DNA of 64,000 nucleotides from an uncultured Agromyces sp. (GTDB lineage Bacteria; Actinomycetota; Actinomycetes; Actinomycetales; Microbacteriaceae). The position numbers were made by a program, and so were the translations under genes. Shown here piece by piece: positions 49,001-54,303 of the stretch. Below the pieces are notes generated by a model, which saw nothing but the letters and a program-made list of their open reading frames with translations, had not been told where the DNA came from and made no database searches. Where the stretch lies: the NCBI GenBank assembly GCA_913053875.1, contig CAJXGN010000014.1:1-64000 (forward strand). The letters run 5' to 3'. How positions within the stretch are numbered: the stretch's first letter is position 1; the number at the start of each line of letters is the position of its first letter.

Positions 49001-49081
49001 GGCGGTGGCGCCGGCAACGTGAAATCGCTGAAGAAGTCGTCGACCGCGGGGTCGGGCACCGGTGGTCGCAACGGCACGTAG
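40070..49081 (+). CDS. Giant secreted SpvB/RHS (YD-repeat) protein, 3003 residues
   Basis: An N-terminal Sec signal peptide (residues 1 to about 28) is followed by an SpvB/TcB-like domain (about 80-400) and FG-GAP-like calcium loops such as DLNGDGLPDKV (505) and DVNADGLPDLV (591), with more near 1225, 1370, 1449 and 1555. YD repeats run from about 1600 (for example YEYDGIGQLLRSIDPAGEE). The RHS-associated core ends at DPSGQ (2816-2820). The last 183 residues are Ser/Thr/Gly/Lys-rich with no recognised toxin domain. In the family the core encapsulates a variable C-terminal effector. No immunity gene follows: the next gene is convergent. It may be an adhesin or a toxin of an unknown type. Confidence 0.92.
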   Translation: MPKRLPLTAKVVAITAVLALATTGAIAATGGFDGDGLGPGEALARESILTPDELGDGAFDGLQYADATEGLVVVDAPEASSDGGAHLAYPLPIPAGRGITPELSLEYDSSGGNGWVGVGWDLGVGEVAVDTTFGAPYFDADHESESYTLDGDSLVPNALGDTWEPRVSGDREDFVRQVETEYEQIIRHEVGDGGPDDYYWEVRQADGGIRWYGGYPDAGGPYGDDSSEGTIDRDAIVTDDAGNQVRWLLSAQRDIGYSIIRYHYETYDYQRSGESWASGCSGSTLCARHTYLDHIDYTIAAEASGQLPDPAYRVDFILESELEPAPARRGDPILDGTGRYLDLTWERLARIEVRHGELTLDPTRERSFPADSGADDLAARYDLAYRDAARSPFGKSLLESVTQGAHDPDVAATHEFTYFDEVGDATAGYSGFASAQPWSTGDDMGDRTWLDSNVSAGALGGSENNSGEGHAYIGFNAFVPQKVGSFGGSIQIGGGETVGVAEWIDLNGDGLPDKVYRAGGTIGGGISYRLNTGGANGSGTTFSDPVSLPTLKSLSREDEFNVQFAAEAHLGVTASFGVGTSIAKGDTYFTDVNADGLPDLVQGGKVYFNRLVDGVPTFAESSTGTAVPIATGATPEVANTAVDELRELLADQSPLIDTVRRWVAPFDGTVEVDAPVTLDPAEDSPDGVRVAIEYDGAEVEAANLLATGSQAFTAPIEVEVEQGHPLYFRVGSVNDGANDEVVWSPVVTYVEIDGDEVVDEGQAPSGSTAVEVPLDINGLSQTVYDATADFTLSGRPGMNVVMPYDGTVRFTGELTKHAVTSDDLRLVLEHNGVAVPGSGVVIDADFTGDVPIEFDFAVAQPVAPSSGNENGSTDTVEAYLAVDSPIDLNAITWTPELFYLDATDVNGDPLDVVDGNGEYIRSVDLTPEIEQYPIHSSTGPVSPWESTTGDTLDAIVSFSGAAVPRDGDGNRRYPAAVLTVKTADAVVVQQAFTLVATDDSGNYENTLDLNLDLDDGTDYWFEVTTRDAEFAQDFGTMTVKLTDPDDPASTDIEVDATFYGADYQGIFPLAYRGWGIAGYTANDELATQPIDAAAFVIDADELQEATAPSGFDDVPAEGPDPDPSFAFLAISEPPALDPTLAAAAGTPLAGNQWRGNRDNLAGGPERMRSSRLASDSADLGPTGGDGTGITRISTVSPSLALGFGFGPLGGSVGVGSSQSLVDYEDLNGDGYPDVLVGNRAQFTTQRGALRDSMSGALAPSDADYINQDFTVNAQGGLDAGLVNVSPNSKGRTNATSGNASGKGGTASEDAGLGAGFGLAIGGGIDGSWTNPNDSGGLVNTPYSSSELGGEVRDQADVISGGFGGQQELADVNGDGLPDRVVTDDTGVYVHYNLGYGFTSQRTKLAAGGFGTQESIGGSASVGFATPWGEFSGGASLTWNYDMVRYAWIDVNGDGILDRLHKGANDAQPTVTFGTGSGLYGSPVTYGEFATTAGVGAANVESGPQIGYDRAQGIGGGFDFTIYAGPLCVAACYLVINPGASYQNSVSFTEVTLDDIDGDGYVDSLSTTDDDAVSVRLNTAGKANLLETVANPLGGTITLDYARDGNTYAHPDSIWTMSKVSVNDGRPGDGVDVRTSTFEYDGLRFDRLFRQSLGYSSIVEHELDGAGATALRDTTRTFLNDNIFTAGLETSTELSNAASGDVLRGAYLEWEYREVVGFDAGVDPRDPVATSEVSLLPDAAVPTPGALGTAIAPLAVSTTERWYDGSGAAGQETRSTFTYDGMGNILTEVDEGETDDPADDLTTTTVYSDCEVSSGMDPQCPPEFGTAGAPEHPSPYWSDTRCPTWVSMPAIVTITNSATGEVYRHSDGSPALCDNAGVTHLEELVDGDTTAVTDLAYDEWGSYNRIVYPEGEDGVRYAVEYTYDADRHSDIAQVTEYDLDETAATLDTGCTDAVTSVEAFLDYEDCTVPVPVRTGLTSTATFDGDSGRIASRTDANGNTTSYEYDNLARIWKISNELQDDVVEFVYNPTADAYGYAIAKHHDRFNADPIETISFVDGLGRVTEEKRDARVVDATGVAVDGRIVTGATNFDDLGRPIEQYRPVFDTVAQTAYEYTTSAPDTVTTTEYTLTDLETKVTEPGDRETTTVYDFTEVAGVTLFSAATTDPRRDRVRTTFSDVRGNTRVYDDKPHGVDALRSVYEYDGIGQLLRSIDPAGEETVHEYDQLGNRLSTETPDGGLVEFWYDSEGKLVRDQSATLREEGYFTDYAYELRRLVEIDYPEDTPDVTYTFGAAGAPGNGAGRVVQVEDGSQITSFAYDALGAVVRESAEVKLHNWEPDLDADDAAKFTWVTEWSYDALGRLASMVYPDGERLTYDYDAGGRVTSIVGEEDGQKQVPLLDAAGNVVLDEYGVVVLTDAPTTYTYPYVDDRRYDEFLRPAAVDFGNGVTTEWAYDDETLWLTGIHSDSPGRDVKDNPAEYSEIQDIRYTYDVVGNPKTYVNDVPDAVSNLFGGVVTVAYDYDEFDRLVGAAAKYDTLPKDRTYTFALSYDDQGNVLSKAQSDKDGKREQDDTSYSFDRTYAADDPHQAVSAGEELYHYDADGELTHITTETKKGRIELVREMEWDWAGHMVHLDEAGPDTDYTYDDQGQLAIERGPSGETAFINPWVSVRNGTDLYKHIWLDDERIGTQRDNEGGANNDPANDGGYEETQRYFLHTDLQGSTNVVTGPTGDTFQHQEYFPTGEVWVDEHSTVYRTPYQYAGGYTDEQRDIISLGDRWYDQRREMFTTVDPVLVDDPTIVVGSPELRTTYAYAGSNAIRFVDPSGQLFTIASANDVVAKARAAKATTSATPNSSQVATQTVGTTGTQGTSATAKASRAERLYKFSKKWDAKPLFDIDRSDGSVKFAPLLTGPRIKLKEGEQAPPSLNQTQTTNTGTTSASKQDATSSTGGPTVKNDTTSSTGSNSATAPAKPGSGDGTGGAPDGGGAGNVKSLKKSSTAGSGTGGRNGT

Positions 49082-49090
49082 GCATCGACG

Positions 49091-49129
49091 CGACGGCGCC
49101 CCGGCCTGCGTGATCGGGGCGCCCTGTCG
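49091..49129. terminator. Bidirectional hairpin after the RHS gene
   Basis: GGCGCCCCG (49095-49103) pairs with CGGGGCGCC (49115-49123); flanking CGAC and GTCG can extend the stem. It fills the 60-nt gap between the RHS and dienelactone-hydrolase-like gene ends. No U-tract. Confidence 0.65.
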
Positions 49130-49141
49130 GCGGGACTCGGT

Positions 49142-49711
49142 TCAGACGGCGGCGAGGAACGCGCGCACGCGCTCGAGCAGCAGCGCGGTCGCCTCCGCGT
49201 CGTACGCGTCGAGCGAGGAGTCGGCGAAGAGGTGCTGGTCTCCGGGGTAGACGAACAGCTCCGCGGCATCCGTCGACTCGGCCAGCTCACGCGCCGCCGG
49301 CAGGTCCTCGTCGAAGAACTCGTCACCCTCGTTGCCGTGGATCTGCACCGGCACGCCCTCGGGCCACGCCTCGCCGAACTCGGTCACGGGAACGCACGAG
49401 AACAGCAGCAGCGCGCCGCGCGCGTGCGGCATCGTCTGCGCAAGCCGCTGGGCGCTCACCACGCCGAGCGACATGCCCGCGTAGACGAGTCCCGTGGCGT
49501 GGCCCTTGGCTGCGGCGGCGCCACGCGCGTGGATGACGTCGAACCCCGTCTCCGTCGCGAACGCGAAGCCCTCCTCGATCGAGTCGAACGTGCGACCGTC
49601 GAACAGGTCTGGCGTGTGCACGGTGTGCCCGTCGGCACGCAGCTCGTCGGCGAACGCCCGCACGCCGTCGGTGAGTCCCTGGATGTGGTGGTACAGCAGC
49701 ACGTCGGCCAT
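49142..49711 (-). CDS. Dienelactone-hydrolase-family protein
   Basis: A 189-residue alpha/beta hydrolase of the DLH family: the start ADVLLYHHIQGLTDGVRAFAD, the nucleophile segment YAGMSLGVVSA (serine where classical DLH has cysteine), an aspartate candidate in QIHGNEGDEFFDE and the histidine in YPGDQHLF. The serine makes an esterase-like activity more likely than true dienelactone hydrolysis. ATG 49711 has GAGGAG about 6 nt upstream; a -10 box TAGGCT lies at 49754-49759 on the minus strand, so this gene has a normal leader. Confidence 0.85.
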   Translation of the reverse strand: MADVLLYHHIQGLTDGVRAFADELRADGHTVHTPDLFDGRTFDSIEEGFAFATETGFDVIHARGAAAAKGHATGLVYAGMSLGVVSAQRLAQTMPHARGALLLFSCVPVTEFGEAWPEGVPVQIHGNEGDEFFDEDLPAARELAESTDAAELFVYPGDQHLFADSSLDAYDAEATALLLERVRAFLAAV

Positions 49712-49753
49712 GTCGCTCCTCACTGATCGCCTCGTGGTCTGGCGACGATTGCG

Positions 49754-49811
49754 AGCCTAGGCCTCACCAGGGACATCCCGATTGAGGGCGACTCCCCCGC
49801 AGGGCTAGCCT
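49754..49811. promoter_or_regulatory. Divergent promoters (hydrolase and lipoprotein genes)
   Basis: TAGGCT on the minus strand (49754-49759) and TAGCCT on the plus strand (49806-49811) are the -10-like boxes for the two divergent genes. Both predict leaders of 35-60 nt, and both genes have a visible ribosome site. Confidence 0.45.
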
Positions 49812-49875
49812 GTGTGCATCGCGGGGACGCCTCGCTCGGCGTGAGACGGCTGCGCGGTCGGAACGGAGCGGCTCC

Positions 49876-50595
49876 ATGGACGGACGTCGTCGACTCGCAT
49901 CCGTGTTCCTCGGCGCCCTGCTGCTGGCCGGATGCTCCGCACCGGCGTCGCCGCCGGCATCCGAGACCGCCGATGAGCCGAACGCCGGGGTGCTCGGCGC
50001 CGGGGAGCAGCTGCTCGAAGCGGGCACCTACCGCATGCAGCCGTCGAACGTGCTCGGTGGTGTGGCGTACCCGGACTTCCTCGTGACCGTTCCCGACGGG
50101 TGGACCTCGGTCGACGGGTGGGTGCTCGACCGCGGGCCCGTGGCGATCCTGCTCTGGAACGTGCACGAGGTCTACGGGCATCCCTGCTCGTGGGAGGGCA
50201 CCGAGCTCTCCTCGGGCGAGTCGGCCGACGACCTCGTCGCGACGCTCGTCGAGGTGCCGATGCGGAACCCCACGACGCCCGAGCCGGTCGAGATCGACGG
50301 GCGCACCGGCCAGTACTTCGAGTGGAGCGTTCCGGCCGACATCGCGTACGACGGCAAGGGGTTCCCCGACTGCGATGCGAAGCCCGGCGAGCCCCACGAC
50401 TTCGTGAGCTGGACCGGGCTCGGCCTCCCGTCGGTCCGGTACCACCAGGGTCCCGGCCAGGTCGATCGGGTGTGGGTGCTCGATGTCGACGGCGAGCGGC
50501 TGGTCATCGACGCCTTCTCGATGCCCGAGGCGACAGCGGACGAGATCGCGGAGATCCACGAGATCGTCGAGTCGATCCGCTTCGTCGACGAGTAG
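49876..50595 (+). CDS. Putative lipoprotein, function unknown
   Basis: A 239-residue protein with a lipoprotein signal peptide and lipobox LLAGC (cysteine about residue 20), so it is probably anchored to the outer face of the membrane. The mature part has a Ser/Pro-rich spacer, then a globular domain with YPDFLVTVPDGWTSVDGWVL and a C-terminal VLDVDGERLVIDAFSMPEATADEIAEIHEIVESIRF, a pattern common in actinobacterial proteins of unknown role. A GGAG ribosome site lies 8-9 nt before the ATG. Confidence 0.8.
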   Translation: MDGRRRLASVFLGALLLAGCSAPASPPASETADEPNAGVLGAGEQLLEAGTYRMQPSNVLGGVAYPDFLVTVPDGWTSVDGWVLDRGPVAILLWNVHEVYGHPCSWEGTELSSGESADDLVATLVEVPMRNPTTPEPVEIDGRTGQYFEWSVPADIAYDGKGFPDCDAKPGEPHDFVSWTGLGLPSVRYHQGPGQVDRVWVLDVDGERLVIDAFSMPEATADEIAEIHEIVESIRFVDE

Positions 50596-50606
50596 CGCCG
50601 ACGCGG

Positions 50607-50646
50607 CTCGTCGGCCGCGACGCCGTCGAGCGTCGCAGCCGACGAG
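50607..50646. terminator. Bidirectional 16-bp hairpin
   Basis: CTCGTCGGC pairs with GCCGACGAG (50607-50615, 50638-50646), then after a single mismatch GCGACGC pairs with GCGTCGC around CGTCGA. It lies exactly between two convergent stop codons (50595 and 50650). No U-tract. Confidence 0.75.
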
Positions 50647-50649
50647 TCG

Positions 50650-52032
50650 TCAGCCCACGGGCTGGCCGGCCGCGAAGAGATCGGCCGGGTCCCACTCCGC
50701 CTTCAGCTGCTGCAGGCGCTCGAGCGCAGCCCCGAACCCGAGGGCGCGGTCGACCCCGCCGTCGATGAAGGTCAACGCGAGCGCGGGCGCGTGCCACTCC
50801 TCCATCGCGGCGACCACGGTGTGCGCGGCGGCGAGCGCCGGTTCGGCGAGCTCGAGGGCGGGCACCATCGCGATGCCGGCGAGCAGGTACTCGCCCTCGA
50901 CCGAGCCGATCGCGCCGGCGCCGTCGGGCCGACGGGCGGCGGCACCGCCGACGTGGCGCACCTCGGCGATGAAGAGCACCGGCGTCGTCGTCGCGGCGGC
51001 GACCCAGGCGTCGACGGCCTCGGCCGGGAACGAGCGCAGCATCGCACCCGCCGAGAAGGCGGGAGCGGGCTCCGGCGGGTCCATGTGCACCTGCACGAGC
51101 GCCGGCGCGGGGATGCGCGCGAACGTGTCGACCTCGGGCTCGAGCGCACGGAGCGGCTCGAGCAGCGCCGACGCAGCGGCATCCGATTCGAGTATCGCCC
51201 CATCGATCACGACGACCGACCGGCCCGACAGGAACGGCGGCAGCTCGGGCATGGGCGGGAAGTGCATCACGCGCAGCGAGGTCGACGCCGACTCCGGGGC
51301 ATCCGTCGTCCATGCCGACCAGGCGTGCGCGACCTCGGAGGCACGCGACGCGTCCCACAACAGCATGCCCGCGAAGACGTCGGCGACCGCCAGCAGGTCG
51401 ATCTCGAGCGAGACGACGATGCCGAACGCCCCGGAGCCGCCGCGCACAGCCCAGAACAGCTCGGGTTCGTCGTCCGCCGTGGCGCGGACGATTCGGCCGT
51501 CGGCCGTGACGAGCTGCACGGCGCGCACCGCGTTCACGGCGAGCCCGTGCGCGCGGGCGTAGAACGACAGGCCGCCGCTCAGTGCGTAGCCGACGACGCC
51601 GACGTCGCCGGCGCTGCCGTGCAGCGCCGTCATGCCGAAGGGCGCGGCGGCCTCGACCACGTCGTTCCACTGCGAACCGCCGAGCACCATCGCGCGCTGC
51701 GCCTCCGGGTGCACGGTCACGCCGCGCAGCTTCGCCAGCGAGACCAGCACGACGTTCGAGAGGTCGGTGTCGGCGAGGGCTGCAGCGCCGTGCCCGGTCG
51801 ACTGCGGTGCGACACGCAGGCCGGATGCCGCCGCCGCGCGCACGACGTCGACGACGTCCTCCGCGCTCTCGGGCTGGGCGACGGCGAACGGCCGCTGGTC
51901 GATCGCGAGGTTCCACGGCAGGCGCACGAGGTCGTATGCGGGGTCGCCGGAAAGGATGATGCGGTCGCCGAGTGCATCCCGGAGCTGCTGGGCGGCGGTC
52001 GCCGATGCGTCGGCGTCGGTCTGGATGGTCAT
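50650..52032 (-). CDS. FAD-binding oxidoreductase (berberine-bridge-enzyme-like)
   Basis: A 460-residue flavoprotein of the FAD_binding_4/BBE family: PESAEDVVDVVRAAAASGLRV and QSTGHGAAALAD form the FAD-binding subdomain, GSAGDVGVVGYALSGGLSFYAR is the pyrophosphate loop, and the C-terminal WDPADLF is the BBE signature. The histidine of QSTGHG sits where some members attach FAD covalently; the second cysteine attachment site is not evident. Members oxidise alcohols or sugars. Divergent from a LuxR regulator that may control it. Confidence 0.9.
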   Translation of the reverse strand: MTIQTDADASATAAQQLRDALGDRIILSGDPAYDLVRLPWNLAIDQRPFAVAQPESAEDVVDVVRAAAASGLRVAPQSTGHGAAALADTDLSNVVLVSLAKLRGVTVHPEAQRAMVLGGSQWNDVVEAAAPFGMTALHGSAGDVGVVGYALSGGLSFYARAHGLAVNAVRAVQLVTADGRIVRATADDEPELFWAVRGGSGAFGIVVSLEIDLLAVADVFAGMLLWDASRASEVAHAWSAWTTDAPESASTSLRVMHFPPMPELPPFLSGRSVVVIDGAILESDAAASALLEPLRALEPEVDTFARIPAPALVQVHMDPPEPAPAFSAGAMLRSFPAEAVDAWVAAATTTPVLFIAEVRHVGGAAARRPDGAGAIGSVEGEYLLAGIAMVPALELAEPALAAAHTVVAAMEEWHAPALALTFIDGGVDRALGFGAALERLQQLKAEWDPADLFAAGQPVG

Positions 52033-52111
52033 GAGCGGTCCCCCACGTTCTCGTCGATGGGCGCGTCGGATGCGGCCCCGGGATCAGTCTCCGACCGCCA
52101 CGTCGTGCGGT

Positions 52112-52159
52112 CCATCCCAGATCTGCGGGGAGTTCCGCTCCCCCAGAACTCTGGGATGG
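52112..52159. repeat. Two-stem palindrome in a divergent promoter region
   Basis: Outer arms CCATCCCAGA (52112-52121) and TCTGGGATGG (52150-52159) are perfect over 10 bp; inside, TCTG-C-GGGGAG pairs with CTCCCC-CAGA around TTCCG. It lies between the flavoenzyme (minus) and the LuxR gene (plus). It could be an operator for the LuxR protein or a dispersed palindromic element. The 159-nt gap holds no gene. Confidence 0.75.
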
Positions 52160-52191
52160 CGCAGGCGAGGCATCCGGAGCACTATTGACCC

Positions 52192-53319
52192 ATGCCGACG
52201 GAGTTGGCCTGGGGGCGCGCGCGCAGCGATATCGACGTGCTGTCGCGCGCGGGACTGCCGCTCCACCAGTTCATGGACGAGGCCGCAGAGGCGGTGCGTC
52301 GGGCGGTTCCGTATGTCGGCGGATGCCTCGTGACGCTCGATCCCGCCACTTCCATGGTCTCGAGCACCCGCAAGGTGGGCGACCTCGAGGGGCGCAACGA
52401 CGGCGATGTCGAGTGGGCCGAGATCGAGTACGGCACCGACGACCCGACGTCGCTCGCGCACCTGGCGAAGACCGGCACCGTGGCGGTCGGCGTGCACTCG
52501 TCACTCGGCGGCGAACTCGACCGGTCGGTGCGCATGGCCGACTTCATGGTGCCGCGTTTCGACTACGTCGACGAGGCGCGGGCGGTGTTCACCGACCGGA
52601 GCGGTCCGTGGGGTGCGATCTCGATGTTCCGCGGCACCGACGACGCCCCGTTCTCCGACGAGGAGATGCGGTTGCTCGCCGAGCTCGCCCCCGCGTTCAC
52701 CCGTGGCATCCGTGCCGGCCTGCTCGCCCGCATCGGCCGCACCGACGCCGGTCACGACCCCGGTCCCGCCGTCATGATCATCGACGCGGCCGGCACGCTG
52801 GTGCAGTCGAGCCCCGGCGCGACCACCCAGCTCGCACGCATGGCCGAGGTGCCGAACACGGGCGACCCGCTCACGATCGTGCATGCTCTGGTGCACGGGG
52901 CGCGCGCCTTCGCGCGCGGCGAGACCGATCGGATGCCCCGCATCCGCGTGCGCGCCGCCGACGGCGTCTGGCTGGTGATCCACGCCACGCCGCTCGGCGG
53001 CGCCGGCGACCGGGCGGGCGACGTCGTGGTGACCATCGCCGAGGCGCGCCCGCAGGAGATCATCGGCCTGGTCGCCGACGCCTTCGGCCTCACGCCGCGC
53101 GAGCGCGAGGTGGTCGGCATGGTGCTGCGCGGCGCCGACACGAAGGAGATCGCCGCGGCGATCCACGTCTCGCCCTACACCGTGCAGGACCACCTGAAGT
53201 CGATCTTCGAGAAGGCCGGAGTCACGAGCCGGCGCGAGCTCGTCGCGCGCGTCTACTTCGACCAGTACATCCCGCGCATGGGCGGCGAGCTCAGCCCGAC
53301 GGGGTGGTTCGCGGGCTGA
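52192..53319 (+). CDS. LuxR-family transcriptional regulator with N-terminal sensor region
   Basis: A 375-residue regulator. The C-terminus is a LuxR helix-turn-helix (about 300-355: FGLTPREREVVGMVLRGADTK and VSPYTVQDHLKSIFEKAG). Residues 1-180 resemble a GAF-type sensor domain (FSDEEMRLLAELAPAFTRGI at its end), followed by a PAS-like stretch AVMIIDAAGTLVQSSPG. The gene has no phospho-acceptor receiver domain. A CACTAT box ends 6 nt before the ATG, so it may be leaderless. The divergent flavoenzyme is the natural target candidate. Confidence 0.87.
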   Translation: MPTELAWGRARSDIDVLSRAGLPLHQFMDEAAEAVRRAVPYVGGCLVTLDPATSMVSSTRKVGDLEGRNDGDVEWAEIEYGTDDPTSLAHLAKTGTVAVGVHSSLGGELDRSVRMADFMVPRFDYVDEARAVFTDRSGPWGAISMFRGTDDAPFSDEEMRLLAELAPAFTRGIRAGLLARIGRTDAGHDPGPAVMIIDAAGTLVQSSPGATTQLARMAEVPNTGDPLTIVHALVHGARAFARGETDRMPRIRVRAADGVWLVIHATPLGGAGDRAGDVVVTIAEARPQEIIGLVADAFGLTPREREVVGMVLRGADTKEIAAAIHVSPYTVQDHLKSIFEKAGVTSRRELVARVYFDQYIPRMGGELSPTGWFAG

Positions 53320-53354
53320 TCCGCAGTCCGGCACGCAGGCGGAGGGAGTGCCGC

Positions 53355-53385
53355 TTGACCTTGCCACTGTGTCAAGGTCGATCGT
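53355..53385 (+). promoter_or_regulatory. MerR-type long-spacer promoter with operator
   Basis: A perfect 7-bp inverted repeat GACCTTG / CAAGGTC (53357-53363, 53373-53379) lies between TTGACC (53355-53360) and GATCGT (53380-53385), spaced 19 nt. This is the classic MerR-family arrangement, and it ends 10 nt before the ATG of the MerR gene, indicating autoregulation. Confidence 0.75.
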
Positions 53386-53395
53386 GGCCTCCATC

Positions 53396-54205
53396 ATGTA
53401 CACCATCGGAGAGTTCGCGGCCCTCGGGCACGTGAGCGCGCGCATGCTGCGGCACTACGACGCGATCGGGCTCCTCGAGCCCGCGCAGGTCGACGAGTAC
53501 TCGGGATACCGGCACTACGCCCTCGACCAGCTCGGCGATCTGCTGCGGATCACGGAGCTCCGCGGCTACGGCTGCTCGCTCGAGGAGACGGCGGCGGTCC
53601 TCGCCTCCGCTGATCCGGATGCCGCGCTTCGCGACCTGCTCGAGCGCCGACGGGCCGAGCTGGTCGCATCGCTCGCAGGGGACGCCTCGCGGCTCACGCG
53701 CATCGACGCGCGACTCTCCACGTTGAAGGGAGACGCCACCATGGCCGACATCGAATACCGCAGCATCGCCCCCGTCACCGTCTACGCGGCGAGCGGCATC
53801 GCCCCGGGGAGCGGGCCGGAGAACGTCTCGCCCGTGATCGACCGGGTGCTGCCGCCGTTGCGGGCGGCCCTGCAGGCACCCGGTGTCGAGTACCGGGAGC
53901 CGGGCATCTTCTGGTACGAGCCCGTCGAGGGCACCGACGACCTGCGGGTCTGGGTGTCGTGGCAGGCGGGTGGCTCACCCGCTGAGGGCGACGGCTGGCA
54001 GGTCGTCGAGCTGCCGCCCGTCGACAAGGCCGCGACGCTCACCTATCGGGGTGAGATGACCGGCATCGGCGAGGCGTGGCACGCGCTCATGCGGGATGCC
54101 GCGGCGGCCGGTGACGTGTTCACCGGGCCGTGCCGCGAGGTGTACGTCTACGCCGAAGGCCCGCAGTCCGAGTGGATCACGGAGCTGCAGCAGCCGGTGC
54201 GCTGA
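53396..54205 (+). CDS. MerR-family regulator fused to GyrI-like effector domain
   Basis: A 269-residue regulator: an N-terminal MerR winged helix (MYTIGEFAALGHVSARMLRHYDAIGLL), a coiled-coil dimerisation helix (about 80-120, LLERRRAELVASLAGDASRLTRID), then a GyrI/BmrR-type effector domain (about 130-265, PPVDKAATLTYRGEMTGIGEAWHAL). BmrR-like members activate multidrug transporter genes when bound to hydrophobic cations. The ATG at 53396 is preferred over an upstream GTG at 53348, which would place the start inside the operator. No transporter is adjacent, so autoregulation or distant targets are expected. Confidence 0.9.
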   Translation: MYTIGEFAALGHVSARMLRHYDAIGLLEPAQVDEYSGYRHYALDQLGDLLRITELRGYGCSLEETAAVLASADPDAALRDLLERRRAELVASLAGDASRLTRIDARLSTLKGDATMADIEYRSIAPVTVYAASGIAPGSGPENVSPVIDRVLPPLRAALQAPGVEYREPGIFWYEPVEGTDDLRVWVSWQAGGSPAEGDGWQVVELPPVDKAATLTYRGEMTGIGEAWHALMRDAAAAGDVFTGPCREVYVYAEGPQSEWITELQQPVR

Positions 54206-54303
54206 GTTCGCGACGTCGACGACCTGTTGACCACGCCCGTTCCGGCATCGGCGTTCACTAGGCTGAGCGAGCCAACCGCGAGACGCGCACCCAGGAGGCG
54301 CCG

